A stretch of 64,000 nt of DNA from Aminobacter anthyllidis (lineage in GTDB: Bacteria > Pseudomonadota > Alphaproteobacteria > Rhizobiales > Rhizobiaceae): NCBI RefSeq assembly GCF_018555685.1, contig NZ_JAFLWW010000002.1, positions 846,135 to 910,134 on the forward strand, read 5' to 3'. A program made the translations under genes and the position numbers. The notes beneath the pieces are model-generated. The model worked only from the letters and a program-made list of their open reading frames with translations, had not been told where the DNA came from and did no database searches. Shown one piece after another: positions 45,568-55,372 of this stretch; position 1 is the first letter of the stretch; every line of letters begins with the position of its first letter.

Positions 45568-46776
45568 TCAAACGCGTTCGATGATCGTTGCGGTGCCCAT
45601 GCCGGCGCCGATGCACAGCGTCACGAGCGCGGTGTTCAGGTCGCGGCGCTCGAGCTCGTCGAGCACGGTGCCGAGGATCATCGCGCCGGTGGCACCCAGC
45701 GGGTGGCCCATGGCAATCGCGCCGCCATTGACGTTGATCTTGTCGTGCGGGATCTCGAAGGCCTGCATGTAGCGCAGCACCACCGAGGCGAAGGCCTCGT
45801 TGAGCTCGAACAGGTCGATGTCGGAGATCTTCATCTTGGCGCGCTTGAGCAGCTTCTCGGTGACGTCGACCGGGCCGGTCAGCATCATCGCCGGCTCGGA
45901 GCCGATGTTGGAGAAGGCGCGGATGCGGGCGCGCGGCTTGAGTCCCATCGTCTTGCCGGCCTTCTTGGAGCCGAGCAGCACGGCGGCGGCACCGTCGACG
46001 ATGCCCGACGAGTTGCCGGCATGGTGGACGTGGTTGATCTCTTCGAGTTCGGGATAGCGCTGCACCGCGATCGCGTCGAAGCCGCCCATCTCGCCGGGCA
46101 TGACGAAGGACGGGTTGAGCTGGCCGAGCGACTGCATGTCGGTTGTCGGGCGCATGTGCTCGTCATGGTCGAGGATGGTCAGGCCGTTCTGGTCCTTGAC
46201 CGGCACCACCGACTTCTTGAAGTAGCCCTTCTCCCACGCCTTGGCGGCGCGCTTCTGGCTCTCGACCGCGTAGCCGTCGACGTCGTCGCGCGAGAAGCCA
46301 TACTTGGTGGCGATCAGGTCGGCGGAAACACCCTGCGGCATGAACCAGGCCGGGATGCCGACCGAAGGATCCATGAACCAGGCGCCGCCCGACATGCCCA
46401 TGCCGACGCGCGACATCGATTCCACGCCGCCGGCGATGACGATCTCGTCGGCACCCTGGGCGATCTTGGCGGCGCCGAAATTGATGGCGTCGAGACCGGA
46501 CGCGCAGAAGCGCGAGATCTGCATGCCCGGCGCCTTGTTGTCGTAGCCGGCCTCGAAGGCGGCCGAGCGCGGGATCACCGAGCCCGCTTCGCCGACCGGG
46601 TCGACACAGCCGAAGATGATGTCGTCGACCTGGGCGGTGTCGAGACCGTTGCGGTCGCGCAGCGCTTCCAGCACCTTGGCGCCAAGGCGCACCGCCGGCA
46701 CTTCGTGCAGCGATCCGTCCTTCTTGCCCTTGCCGCGCGGCGTGCGCACGGCGTCATAGACAAAAGCGTCAGCCAT
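45568..46776 (-). CDS. fadA: Acetyl-CoA C-acyltransferase (thiolase)
   Basis: The 402-residue thiolase cleaves 3-ketoacyl-CoA. The acylated cysteine is in [19 protein letters not shown], the C-terminal catalytic Cys in [14 protein letters not shown], and the catalytic His in [21 protein letters not shown] precedes the ATG. It is followed by fadB, its usual partner. Confidence 0.94.
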   Translation of the reverse strand: MADAFVYDAVRTPRGKGKKDGSLHEVPAVRLGAKVLEALRDRNGLDTAQVDDIIFGCVDPVGEAGSVIPRSAAFEAGYDNKAPGMQISRFCASGLDAINFGAAKIAQGADEIVIAGGVESMSRVGMGMSGGAWFMDPSVGIPAWFMPQGVSADLIATKYGFSRDDVDGYAVESQKRAAKAWEKGYFKKSVVPVKDQNGLTILDHDEHMRPTTDMQSLGQLNPSFVMPGEMGGFDAIAVQRYPELEEINHVHHAGNSSGIVDGAAAVLLGSKKAGKTMGLKPRARIRAFSNIGSEPAMMLTGPVDVTEKLLKRAKMKISDIDLFELNEAFASVVLRYMQAFEIPHDKINVNGGAIAMGHPLGATGAMILGTVLDELERRDLNTALVTLCIGAGMGTATIIERV

Positions 46777-46806
46777 TTTTCTGCTCCTCGTTTTCGGATC
46801 GGCGGC

Positions 46807-47979
46807 TCAGAGCGAGCGGGCGATCAGCAATTTCATGATCTCGTTGGTGCCGCCATAGATGCGCTGCACGCGAGCGTCGCGATACATGCGGGCGATCGGG
46901 TATTCATTCATATAACCATAGCCGCCGAACAATTGCAGGCATTCGTCGACGATCTTGCACTGCAGGTCCGACAGCCAATACTTGGCCATCGAAGCAGTTA
47001 CCGGATCGAGCCCACCGGAAATGTGACGGGCGACGCAGTCGTTGTAGAAGACGCGCCCGATCGTCGCCTCGGTCTTGAGCTCGGCCAGCTTGAACTGGGT
47101 GTTCTGGAAATCGAGGATCGCCTTGCCGAAGGCCTTGCGGTCCTTGACGTAGTCGATGGTCTCGGCGAGCGCGCGCTCGATCATGGCGATCGCGCCGGTG
47201 CCGATCTGCAGCCGCTCCTGCGGCAGCTGCTGCATCAGCTGGACGAAACCCTGCCCCTCCTCCTGCCCGAGCAGGTTGGAAGTCGGCACGCGCACATCGT
47301 TGAAAAACAGCTCGGACGTGTCGTTGGCCTTCAGCCCGATCTTGTCGAGGTTGCGGCCGCGCTCGAAGCCATCGACCTCGTCGGTCTCGACAACGATCAG
47401 CGACGTGCCCTTGGCGCCCTTGGACGGGTCGGTCTTGGTCACGACGATGATCAGGTTGGCGTGCTGGCCATTGGTGATGAAGGTCTTCGAACCGTTGATA
47501 CGGTAATGGTTGCCATCCTTTTCGGCGCGCGTCTTGACGCCTTGCAGGTCGGAGCCGGCACCCGGTTCGGTCATGGCGATGGCGCCGATCAGCTCGCCGG
47601 TCGCCATCTTGGGCAGCCACTTCTTCTTCTGCTCTTCCGAGCCGTAATGAAGGATGTAGGGCGCGACGATCGAGTTGTGCAGGGCAATGCCGAAGCCGTC
47701 GACGCCGACATGGCCGATCGCCTCGATGATCGCGCTCTCATGGGCGAAGGTGCCGTCCGAGCCGCCATATTCCTCAGGCATCGACGCGCAGAGCAGGCCG
47801 GCGGCGCCCGCCTTCTCCCAGCTCGCTCGGTCGACCATCTCGTTCTTTTCGAACGCGTCGTAGTGCGGCAGGATTTCCTCCGACATGAAGCGATGCGCCA
47901 TGTCGTAGAGCATCGCCACGTCGTCCGCCGCCCAGGCGGGCTTGGGCAGTCCGAGAATTTCAGCAGGAATTGTCGTCAT
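46807..47979 (-). CDS. Acyl-CoA dehydrogenase
   Basis: The 390-residue flavoprotein introduces the first double bond in acyl-CoA. The FAD/substrate segment IAMTEPGAGSDLQGVKT and the C-terminal RIYGGTNEIMKLLIARSL with the catalytic Glu region are present. Its ATG overlaps the stop of the upstream DUF559 gene (ATGA), which places it directly behind an inserted repeat-bounded cassette. Confidence 0.92.
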   Translation of the reverse strand: MTTIPAEILGLPKPAWAADDVAMLYDMAHRFMSEEILPHYDAFEKNEMVDRASWEKAGAAGLLCASMPEEYGGSDGTFAHESAIIEAIGHVGVDGFGIALHNSIVAPYILHYGSEEQKKKWLPKMATGELIGAIAMTEPGAGSDLQGVKTRAEKDGNHYRINGSKTFITNGQHANLIIVVTKTDPSKGAKGTSLIVVETDEVDGFERGRNLDKIGLKANDTSELFFNDVRVPTSNLLGQEEGQGFVQLMQQLPQERLQIGTGAIAMIERALAETIDYVKDRKAFGKAILDFQNTQFKLAELKTEATIGRVFYNDCVARHISGGLDPVTASMAKYWLSDLQCKIVDECLQLFGGYGYMNEYPIARMYRDARVQRIYGGTNEIMKLLIARSL

Positions 47980-48404
47980 GGCGCGGTTCCTCCCTCCCCC
48001 TTGAGGGGAGGGTGGCCGCGCAGCGGCCGGGTGGGGTCCCCTAACATGCTCTCTGCCCTCTCCCTTACAAATTGCGCGACGTGCCAGGCGCTGTGCATCA
48101 CATCCGGCTCGTCGATCCTCAGCACGACATATCCGAGAGACTTCAGGTACGCGTCTCGATTTGCATCGTGCCGCTTGCCGCTGTCGGTCTCATGGGTATC
48201 TCCATCAACTTCCACAACAAGCTGCACCAGCGGGCAGACGAAATCGACGATATAGGGACCGATGGGGGCCTGCCGTCGGAACTTGAACCCACCAGCCTTC
48301 AAGTCACGCAATTCGTACCAGAGCAGATTTTCCGCCTTGGTCGCATGGTTGCGCAACGACCGCGCCTTCTGGCGCATTTCGAAGCTGACGCGGGTTCTGG
48401 GCAC
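47976..48404 (-). CDS. DUF559 endonuclease-like protein
   Basis: The 142-residue protein has the DUF559 (Vsr/PD-D/ExK-like) core: AENLLWYELRDLKAGGFKFR, PIGPYIVDFVCPLVQLVVEV and DGDTHETDSGKRHDANRDAY. It starts with GTG after GGGAGG. The last 20 residues (from about DPTRPLRGHPPLKGEG) are encoded by an inverted-repeat arm, and the stop overlaps the next gene's ATG. The function of DUF559 proteins is unsettled; they are frequent in rhizobial genomes beside repeats of this kind. Confidence 0.85.
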   Translation of the reverse strand: MPRTRVSFEMRQKARSLRNHATKAENLLWYELRDLKAGGFKFRRQAPIGPYIVDFVCPLVQLVVEVDGDTHETDSGKRHDANRDAYLKSLGYVVLRIDEPDVMHSAWHVAQFVRERAESMLGDPTRPLRGHPPLKGEGGTAP

Positions 48405-48505
48405 TGCACCAATCCTCCCACCTTATGTCGCCCGGCCCGGCGTTAGCGCACGGCCGCGATGACCCCACCCGGCCCTACGGGCCACCCTCCCCTCAAGGGG
48501 GAGGG
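47992..48505. mobile_element. Inverted-repeat-bounded DUF559 cassette (putative)
   Basis: Arms at 47992-48036 and 48462-48505 are inverted copies: a 26-base outer block and a 13-base inner block are identical, and only the few bases of the hairpin tip between them differ. Each arm is itself palindromic. Between them lies only the DUF559 gene. The unit splits two acyl-CoA dehydrogenase genes of one operon. No target-site duplication was confirmed, and no transposase is present, so mobility is inferred from the layout. Confidence 0.5.
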
Positions 48506-48521
48506 TTACCTCAGTCTTCGA

Positions 48522-50318
48522 TCAGAACGCCTCCGCGGCCAGCGCCATCATCGTCGCCGAACCGGTCGAGAGCCGCGCCAGATGCGCCGAGGTCTCGGGC
48601 ATGACGCGCTCCATGAAGTAGCGGCCTGTCACCAGCTTGGTCTCGTAGAAATCGGCCGAACCGTTGGCGCCGGTGGCCAGCTTGTCCTGCGCCGTCTTGG
48701 CCATCCGGCCCCACATGTAGCCGAGGGCCACGAGGCCGAAGAGATGCATGTAGTCGGTCGAAGCCGCTCCGGCATTGTCCGGATTGGCCATGCCGTTCTG
48801 CACCAGCCACATGGTCGCGGCCTGCAGGTCGTTGAGGCCCTTCTTCAGCGCCTTGGTGTAGGGCGCCATCTGCTCGTCGCCGCGATTGGCCTCGCAGAAC
48901 TCGCCGACTTCCTTGAAGAAGGCCTGCACGGCACGGCCGCCATTGAGGCCGAGCTTGCGGCCAACGAGGTCGAGCGCCTGCACGCCATTGGCGCCTTCAT
49001 AGATCATGGCGATGCGGGCATCGCGCACGAACTGGCTCATGCCATGCTCTTCAATGTAGCCATGACCGCCGAACACCTGCTGCGCCATCACAGCATGCTC
49101 GAAGCCCTTGTCGGTGAGCACGCCCTTCACGACGGGCGTCATCAGGCCCATGTGGTCGTCGGCCGCCTGGCGCTCGGCGCCGTCCTCGGAGCGGTGTGCG
49201 ACGTCGGAGTTGATCGCGGTCCACAAAACCAGCGCGCGGCCGGCCTCGTTAAACGCCTTCATGGTCATCAGCTTGCGGCGGATGTCGGGGTGGACGATGA
49301 TCGGGTCGGCCTTCTTGTCGGGCGCCTTCGGGCCGGTCAGCGAGCGGCCCTGGATGCGGTCCTTGGCGTAGGCGACGGCGTTCTGGTAGGCGATCTCGGA
49401 AACGGCGAGACCCTGCAGGCCGACGCCGAGGCGTGCTTCGTTCATCATCGTGAACATCGCCTTCAGGCCGCCATTGGCCTCACCGATCAGGAAACCCTCG
49501 GCCTCGTCATAGTTCATGACGCAGGTCGAGTTGCCGTGGATGCCCATCTTCTCTTCGATCGAGCCGCACGACACCGCGTTGCGCGCGCCGGGGTTGCCCG
49601 ATGCGTCGAGCTTGAACTTCGGCACGATGAACAGCGAGATGCCCTTGACACCTTCCGGCGCGCCCTCGATGCGGGCCAGCACCAGGTGGATGATGTTATC
49701 AGACATGTCGTGTTCGCCGGCCGAGATGAAGATCTTCTGGCCAGAAATCCTGTAGGAACCGTCGCCATTCGGCACGGCCTTGGAGCGCAGCAGGCCGAGG
49801 TCGGTGCCGCAATGCGGCTCGGTCAGGTTCATGGTGCCGGTCCAGGCGCCCTCGACCATCTTCGGCAGCCAGGTCGCCTTCTGCTCATCCGAGCCGTGAA
49901 CGAGAATCGCGGCCATCGCGCCCTGGGTCAGGCCGGGATACATCATCAGCGCCATATTGGCCGCAGACATATACTCACCGACCGCGGAGTGCACGGTGTA
50001 GGGCAGGCCCTGGCCACCATGCTCGACCGGCACGGCAAGACCCATCCAGCCGCCCTCGCGATACTGGTCGAAGGCTTCCTTGAAGCCCTTGGGCGTGGTG
50101 ACGGAGCCGTCGTCGTTGCGGACGCAGCCTTCCATGTCGCCGACGCGGTTGAGCGGATGCATGACGTTTTCGGCGAGCTTGGCGCCCTCGGCGAGGATCG
50201 CTTCCAGCACGTCGGGGCTGGCGTCGGAGAAACCAGCAAGGTTGCTGTAGCGCTCGTAGCCGAGCACGTCATTCAGCACAAAAAGGGTATCTTGGACCGG
50301 CGCGCGAAATGTCGGCAT
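48522..50318 (-). CDS. Acyl-CoA dehydrogenase, long form with C-terminal extension
   Basis: The 598-residue flavoprotein ([20 protein letters not shown]) has the acyl-CoA dehydrogenase core ([58 protein letters not shown]) and a C-terminal helical extension, as in FadE-type enzymes of about 600 residues. The ATG at 50318 follows GGAGGA. A 34-base perfect palindrome lies 79 bases upstream, likely the site of the nearby MerR-type regulator. Confidence 0.92.
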   Translation of the reverse strand: MPTFRAPVQDTLFVLNDVLGYERYSNLAGFSDASPDVLEAILAEGAKLAENVMHPLNRVGDMEGCVRNDDGSVTTPKGFKEAFDQYREGGWMGLAVPVEHGGQGLPYTVHSAVGEYMSAANMALMMYPGLTQGAMAAILVHGSDEQKATWLPKMVEGAWTGTMNLTEPHCGTDLGLLRSKAVPNGDGSYRISGQKIFISAGEHDMSDNIIHLVLARIEGAPEGVKGISLFIVPKFKLDASGNPGARNAVSCGSIEEKMGIHGNSTCVMNYDEAEGFLIGEANGGLKAMFTMMNEARLGVGLQGLAVSEIAYQNAVAYAKDRIQGRSLTGPKAPDKKADPIIVHPDIRRKLMTMKAFNEAGRALVLWTAINSDVAHRSEDGAERQAADDHMGLMTPVVKGVLTDKGFEHAVMAQQVFGGHGYIEEHGMSQFVRDARIAMIYEGANGVQALDLVGRKLGLNGGRAVQAFFKEVGEFCEANRGDEQMAPYTKALKKGLNDLQAATMWLVQNGMANPDNAGAASTDYMHLFGLVALGYMWGRMAKTAQDKLATGANGSADFYETKLVTGRYFMERVMPETSAHLARLSTGSATMMALAAEAF

Positions 50319-50396
50319 TGCTCTTCCTCCAGCAAATGTGAGCCGGTTCCGGCCAGACGGTATGCGACGGGGAACCGCTTGTCGAACCGCGATTAG

Positions 50397-50430
50397 CAAA
50401 AATTGACGTTTGCGTAAACGTCAATTTTTG
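50397..50430. promoter_or_regulatory. Long perfect palindrome before the acyl-CoA dehydrogenase gene (putative MerR/LiuR-type operator)
   Basis: Two 15-base arms (50397-50411 and 50416-50430) are perfect inverted copies around GCGT and contain ACGTTT/AAACGT. A related site, TTACGTTTACGTAA, lies upstream of the MerR gene. The shared ACGT-rich core and position suggest one regulator for both promoters. Confidence 0.65.
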
Positions 50431-50513
50431 CGGAAGCCGATTTTTCGATGAAATTGTTGCTGGGCCAGCCGGTCGTCGGCTTGAAATCAGGCCTCCACGG
50501 CAGGCCCAAACGC

Positions 50514-50551
50514 AAAACGACCCGACGCAGTCTCCCGCGCCGGGTCGTTTT
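50514..50551 (-). terminator. Rho-independent terminator of the MerR gene
   Basis: An 11-bp stem (50514-50524 and 50541-50551) with a 16-base loop includes A/T ends, so the minus strand ends in TTTT. It lies 22 bases past the stop of the regulator gene and separates it from the acyl-CoA dehydrogenase promoter. Confidence 0.75.
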
Positions 50552-50572
50552 GGGAAGCAACGGTGCTTGATA

Positions 50573-51028
50573 TCAGCTGGCGGCGCTTGCCTGCACGGCG
50601 GTGCGCTCGGCCAGCAGCTGGCGAACGACGGTCATGTGGTTGTTCAGCTCGCCGATCGCCTCGTCGAGCAGCTGGCGCTGCTTCTGCAGGCGGCCGAGCT
50701 GCTTGTCCGACTTGTCGAGCGTCAGGCGCAGCTGCTTGGCGTTGGTGCCGGTCGGATCGTAGAGGTCGATCATCTGCTTGACGTCGCGCAGCGAGAAACC
50801 GACCTTCCTGCCGAGCAGGATCAGCTTCAGCCGCGCGCGGTCGCGGCGGGTGTAAAGGCGCGTCGCACCCTCACGCTTGGGGTTGAGCAACCCCTTGTCT
50901 TCGTAGAAACGCAGCGTCCGCAAGGTGACGCCATACTTCTTTGCCATTTCACCGATGCGGACATAGTCCTCGCCGGAGAGATTGTTTTCATTGGCCGCAA
51001 CATCGGCGACCGATACAAGCTTCATCAT
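50573..51028 (-). CDS. MerR family transcriptional regulator (LiuR-like)
   Basis: The 151-residue protein has a MerR DNA-binding domain (YVRIGEMAKKYGVTLRTLRF, YEDKGLLNPKREGATRLYTR) and a C-terminal dimer coiled coil with no cysteines, so it is not a metal sensor. MerR regulators of this type (LiuR) control branched-chain amino acid or fatty acid breakdown in proteobacteria. It sits upstream of, and on the same strand as, the beta-oxidation cluster, with matching palindromes before both. Confidence 0.87.
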   Translation of the reverse strand: MMKLVSVADVAANENNLSGEDYVRIGEMAKKYGVTLRTLRFYEDKGLLNPKREGATRLYTRRDRARLKLILLGRKVGFSLRDVKQMIDLYDPTGTNAKQLRLTLDKSDKQLGRLQKQRQLLDEAIGELNNHMTVVRQLLAERTAVQASAAS

Positions 51029-51467
51029 CTACTCTGCTATCCCCAATTGCGAGCAAAGGCGGCGGGGCCGGCCAGGTGCTCTGATGGAAGCCGCAGGGGG
51101 CGGGGCTTCCGATCGTGGTTTCTATGTAAATGCTTCCAAAGACGGCGATCTGTACACGTCTTACGTTTACGTAAATGCTATAACGATACCGCCTACCCTA
51201 CGCAAGGGAAATCTGCCGGATTTGACCGCACATCCGGTTACACAACGTCGCACTTTCTTAAGTTTGGTTAAGAGCTTGTTTACCACGTTGAGGGAAATGT
51301 ACGCGTGTCGGTTCCCCCGTGGTCATCATGTATCGAATTGTTCACGGTTTCGGAGGGCGGCGAAAAGCCCCGGAAGCCCAGTTCCGTGGTCCTCTCGCAG
51401 TCTCCGTTTCCGGCAAGGATTTAGACTTCTGGTTCCGACACCAGCACTCTGGCCAACGGGCGTTTCG
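51029..51467. other. Divergent regulatory region between the MerR gene and podJ
   Basis: This 439-base region carries the MerR promoter side, including the ACGT palindrome at 51160-51176 and a repeated GTAAATGCT (51126-51134 and 51171-51179, 45 bases apart). The right part (51240-51467) leads to podJ and is richer in T; its promoter was not assigned. No gene was found in it. Confidence 0.5.
51160..51176. promoter_or_regulatory. Putative MerR/LiuR-type operator (autoregulatory)
   Basis: The site CTTACGTTTACGTAAAT contains the palindromic core TTACGTTTACGTAA, matching the half-sites of the 34-base palindrome at 50397. It lies 132 bases upstream of the MerR start. The match supports self-control; binding is inferred. 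Confidence 0.6.
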
Positions 51468-54400
51468 ATGAACAGCAAGCGGTCCTATCTCGACAGCCTT
51501 AACGATGGCAGGCAGCGCCGCCCGCACGCGTCGCTCGACCAGCTCAACCGTTCCCTGGAAAATCTCGAGGCGCGGCTCGAACGCGCCCGCGAGGAAAGTG
51601 CTGAATCCTATCGCACGCCGCCGCCGCGCCAGGCGCCGCCGGCCGGCTACACGCCGCGCGGCGAATATGGCCGCACCGCCCCATACGAACGCCCCTACCA
51701 GACGATCGCCCGCGATATCGACCGCGCCCGCGGCCAGGAGGACGGCGTCGCCGCCGTCGGCAAGATCGCCGGCGAACTGCGCGCGCTGCGCGAGGAGATG
51801 CGCCACCAGATGAGCACCGGGCTGCAGCGCGAATTCGACCTGCTGCGCAAGGACATCGACCGCGCCAGCCAGTCGGGCGCCGCAGGCTCCCAGGCCGTCG
51901 AGCTCGGACTTGAGCTGGAGCGCCTGTCGGGAGCGATCCACTCACTCGCCGAACGCAGCGACGACAGAAGCGTCAACACGCTGCGCCTCGAACTCGAACA
52001 GGTCCGCCGCTCTCTTGGCGAGCTGGCGCGCGAAGAGACCGTGCTGTCGGTCGATCGCCGCTGGGACGATTTCGACCGCCGCTGGGTCGAGTTTGCCGAC
52101 CGCATGTCGGCCGACGTCCGCCAGCGCCCCGAAGATCCGGCGCTTGCCGCCCTTGCCGGCCGCCTCGAACAGATCAACGACGCCGTCAACAACCTGCCCG
52201 AATCGCTGTCGCTGCGCTCCATCGAAGACAAGGTCCGCACCCTTGCCGGCGCCGTCGACCAGTTCGTGCGCCAGCGCGACAGCCATGGCGACGAGATGTT
52301 CAGCCTCATCGACGAGCGCCTGGACGAAATCTCGCGCGCCATCGTGGCCTCGACTGTCGCGGCGCAAACGCCGCACTTCAATCCCGAGCCGTTCGAGCGG
52401 ATCGAGGTGCGCATCGCAGCCCTCGCCCACCAGATCGAAGAGATCACCTCAGAGCAGCCGACCGCCGAGATCATCGACCGCCTCAATGTGCTGTCCGAGC
52501 GCGTCGACGACATCGCACAGCGCAGCGACATCCCCGAGCAGGCCGTCGAGCGCCTGACGCGCCAGATCTCGCTGATCGCCGACAAGATCGAACGCACGCC
52601 ACAAGCACCGGATGCCGGCCTCATATTCCAGGGCATCGAACAGCGCTTCGACGCGCTGGCCGACGTGTTCGAGCGCCGCCAGGGCGATGCCTTCGAACAT
52701 GGCAATGTGCTGTTCCGCGATCTCGAACGCCGCCTCGAAGACCTGGGCGAGCGCCTCGACCGCCAGTCGGTGCAGCCCGCGGCCGACCATTCGGGCATCA
52801 TGGAAGCCATCGACGCGCGCTTCACCGCCTTCGCCCAGCGTCTCGAAACCAATCGCCCCGACCCATCGACCGAACTCGCGATGCGGGGTCTCGAAGCCCG
52901 CCTCGAAGACATCTCCGGCCGCCTCGAAATGTCGGCGGCGCAGGTGTCGAGCATCGACCCCGAGCTGATCCGCGGCCTTGAAGCCCAGGTCAGCGAACTG
53001 ACCAACCACCTGGCACGCCCCGGCTCGCCACTGCCCGAATTCGAAGACATCCGCCCGCGCCTCGAAGAGGTCGAGCGCTCGATTGCCGGCAACCATCACG
53101 CGCTTGTCGAGGCCGCCCGCCAGGCCGCCGAGAATGCTGTGCGTTCCTTCTCGGGCTCGACCACCGAGACCGCAGCCGTCACCGGCCTTGCGCAGGACCT
53201 GAAGGCGCTGGAAGCGCTGACCCGCCGCTCCGACGAACGCAACGGCAAGACCTTCGAGGCGATCCACGACACGCTGCTGAAGATCGTTGACCGGCTTGGC
53301 TCGATCGAAACCAACGAAGGGCCTGCGCCTGTGGAAGCACCGCCTGCTTCGGTTGCCGAGCTGTTGTCGACGACCATGCTGTCGCCGCCACCGAAGCTTT
53401 CGCTCAGCGAAACGCCGGCGCTGGATTCGGAAGCACCGGCGCCGCTGCCCGAGGCCCCGCAGACCTTCGGCCGCCGCGCCAGCGATCGCCCGGGCGACGA
53501 TGAGCGCCCGACCCGCAGCCCGGCCCAGGCCGCCGCCGAAGCCGCCGCGGCAGTTGCCGCCCTCGACGGTGTCCGTGCCGAAAAGAAAGAGCCGAAGCCG
53601 GCCAGGACCTCGATGTTCAGCGGCCTCGCCCGCGCCTTCACCAGCAAGAAGGCCAAGCCGCAGCCCGTTGCCGCGGAAACTGCCGAGCCTGTCGTCGAGA
53701 CGCCGGCGCAGGGCGTGATGCTCGATGCGCCGCTCGACCCCAAGATCGCCAACCGTCCGCTGGAACCCGGTTCGGGCGCACCCGACCTCAACGCCATCAT
53801 GCGCCGCGTCCGCGACGAGCGCGGCGAGACGGTGCGCGCCAACGAGCCTGACGCCTCGAAGTCCGACTTCATCGCCGCTGCCCGGCGCGCCGCCCAAGCC
53901 GCCGCCGCCGAGGCCGATGCGGCCAAGCGCAGTTCCGACCTCAAGGGCCCGGTGCGCGCGCTGCGCATCGGCGACCTCATCAAGTCGCGCCGCAAGTCGG
54001 TGCTGATGGCGGTCGGCGCTGTCATGCTGGCGCTTGCCGGCATGCAGCTCGGCAAGGCATTCCTCAACGACCCTGTCCAAACGGCGAGCGTCACCGCAGC
54101 GCCTGCCGTGTCGCAGCCGGTCAAGGCAGCCGCGACAGCGCCAGCAAAGCCCGCCGAACTCGCCGCACTTCCGGTTCGCAATGTCGACAAGCCGGAGGTT
54201 GCCAGCGTCCCGCTCGCCGAGCCGGAGCAGATGGCCGACACGTCGATGGACCAGATACCCGCCGGCGCAGTCCTCGACCAGACCAGCACCCAGTCGATCC
54301 CGGCCCAGCCAGTCACGACCGAGACCATCAAGCCGTCCGTCACCCCGGCCGCCTTCATGCCCGAAGCTGTCGGTCCGGAAGCGCTGCGCCAGGCAGCCAA

Positions 54401-55196
54401 TGCCGGCGACGCCAAGGCGCTGTATGAGATGGGTTCGCGTTATGCCGAGGCCCGCGGCGCCAATGCCGACATGAAGGCCGCGTCCCAGTGGTACGAAAAG
54501 GCTGCCGAGCTCGGCTTCGCGCCGGCGCAGTACCGCATCGGCAACATGTACGAGAAGGGCACCGGCGTCGAACGCGATGCGATCAAGGCCAAGACCTGGT
54601 ACCAGCTCGCCGCCGCGCAGGGCAACGCCAGCGCGATGCACAATCTGGCGGTGCTGCTCGCCATGGGTGCGGACGGCACCGTCGACAACGACTCCGCCAA
54701 CCGCTGGTTCACTTCCGCCGCCGAACTCGGCGTCAAGGACAGCCAGTTCAATCTCGGCATCCTCGCCGCCAAGGGCGTCGGGATGAAGCAGAACCTCGAA
54801 GAATCCTACAAGTGGTTCGCCATCGTCGCCAAGCAGGGCGACAAGGATGCCGCCGCCAAGCGCGACGAGATCGCCAAGGCGCTCAAGCCCGACCAGCTCA
54901 AGCGCGCCGAGGAGACGACCGCACTCTGGCAGCCCAAGCCGCTCGACCCGGCCGCCAATTCGGTCGACGTGCCTGCGGCCTGGGCGGATGCGCCCGCCGC
55001 CAACATCGACATGAAGCGGGCGGTGCAGAACATCCAGGCGATCCTCAACAAGAACGGCTACGAGGCCGGCAAGCCCGACGGCATGATGGGCCAGAAGACC
55101 AAGGACGCGATCATGGCGTTCCAGAAGGACAATGCGCTGGCGCCCACTGGCACTGTCGACGAGCCGCTCGTCGAGGCCCTGCTGGCACGCAAATAA
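51468..55196 (+). CDS. podJ: PodJ-like polarity protein (coiled coil, TM, SEL1 repeats, peptidoglycan-binding domain)
   Basis: The 1242-residue protein starts at MNSKRSYLDSLNDGRQRRPH. A long cytosolic region (to about 840) is rich in heptad coiled coil and contains an Ala/Pro linker. One transmembrane helix follows (about 843-862, MAVGAVMLALAGMQLG). In the periplasm are three or four SEL1 repeats (about 980-1140: ASQWYEKAAELGFAPAQYRI) and a C-terminal peptidoglycan-binding domain (about 1181-1242: QAILNKNGYEAGKPDGMMGQ). This is the PodJ layout of Caulobacter and rhizobia, which marks a cell pole. Confidence 0.85.
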   Translation: MNSKRSYLDSLNDGRQRRPHASLDQLNRSLENLEARLERAREESAESYRTPPPRQAPPAGYTPRGEYGRTAPYERPYQTIARDIDRARGQEDGVAAVGKIAGELRALREEMRHQMSTGLQREFDLLRKDIDRASQSGAAGSQAVELGLELERLSGAIHSLAERSDDRSVNTLRLELEQVRRSLGELAREETVLSVDRRWDDFDRRWVEFADRMSADVRQRPEDPALAALAGRLEQINDAVNNLPESLSLRSIEDKVRTLAGAVDQFVRQRDSHGDEMFSLIDERLDEISRAIVASTVAAQTPHFNPEPFERIEVRIAALAHQIEEITSEQPTAEIIDRLNVLSERVDDIAQRSDIPEQAVERLTRQISLIADKIERTPQAPDAGLIFQGIEQRFDALADVFERRQGDAFEHGNVLFRDLERRLEDLGERLDRQSVQPAADHSGIMEAIDARFTAFAQRLETNRPDPSTELAMRGLEARLEDISGRLEMSAAQVSSIDPELIRGLEAQVSELTNHLARPGSPLPEFEDIRPRLEEVERSIAGNHHALVEAARQAAENAVRSFSGSTTETAAVTGLAQDLKALEALTRRSDERNGKTFEAIHDTLLKIVDRLGSIETNEGPAPVEAPPASVAELLSTTMLSPPPKLSLSETPALDSEAPAPLPEAPQTFGRRASDRPGDDERPTRSPAQAAAEAAAAVAALDGVRAEKKEPKPARTSMFSGLARAFTSKKAKPQPVAAETAEPVVETPAQGVMLDAPLDPKIANRPLEPGSGAPDLNAIMRRVRDERGETVRANEPDASKSDFIAAARRAAQAAAAEADAAKRSSDLKGPVRALRIGDLIKSRRKSVLMAVGAVMLALAGMQLGKAFLNDPVQTASVTAAPAVSQPVKAAATAPAKPAELAALPVRNVDKPEVASVPLAEPEQMADTSMDQIPAGAVLDQTSTQSIPAQPVTTETIKPSVTPAAFMPEAVGPEALRQAANAGDAKALYEMGSRYAEARGANADMKAASQWYEKAAELGFAPAQYRIGNMYEKGTGVERDAIKAKTWYQLAAAQGNASAMHNLAVLLAMGADGTVDNDSANRWFTSAAELGVKDSQFNLGILAAKGVGMKQNLEESYKWFAIVAKQGDKDAAAKRDEIAKALKPDQLKRAEETTALWQPKPLDPAANSVDVPAAWADAPAANIDMKRAVQNIQAILNKNGYEAGKPDGMMGQKTKDAIMAFQKDNALAPTGTVDEPLVEALLARK

Positions 55197-55220
55197 TCGG
55201 CCATCGCTGGTATTCAGTGG

Positions 55221-55238
55221 CCCGCCTTTACCGGCGGG
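55221..55238 (+). terminator. Weak hairpin after podJ
   Basis: CCCGCC and GGCGGG form a 6-bp stem with loop TTTACC, 24 bases past the podJ stop. An ATTTTTCGTTTTG stretch comes only about 15 bases later, so termination here is uncertain. Confidence 0.35.
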
Positions 55239-55372
55239 TTAACTGATTGAGTTATTTTTCGTTTTGTGTCCGGCGAAGTTTGACTTCGCCGCAATGTCGG
55301 CGCAAGTACCCGGTAGCCAACAAGCTCCCAGGGATGGGCGTCGGCAACAATTCGATTTGCAGAGTCTGACGG

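Noticed and set aside
42810..48255. Very long plus-strand frames (924 and 903 codons) across the beta-oxidation genes
   Set aside because: They are shadows of fadB, fadA and acyl-CoA dehydrogenase in a high-GC genome, with Arg/His/Asp-rich, low-complexity translations and no domains.
52449..54641. A 730-codon minus-strand frame opposite podJ
   Set aside because: It is the reverse of podJ's coding sequence, with a composition typical of antisense frames and no domain.
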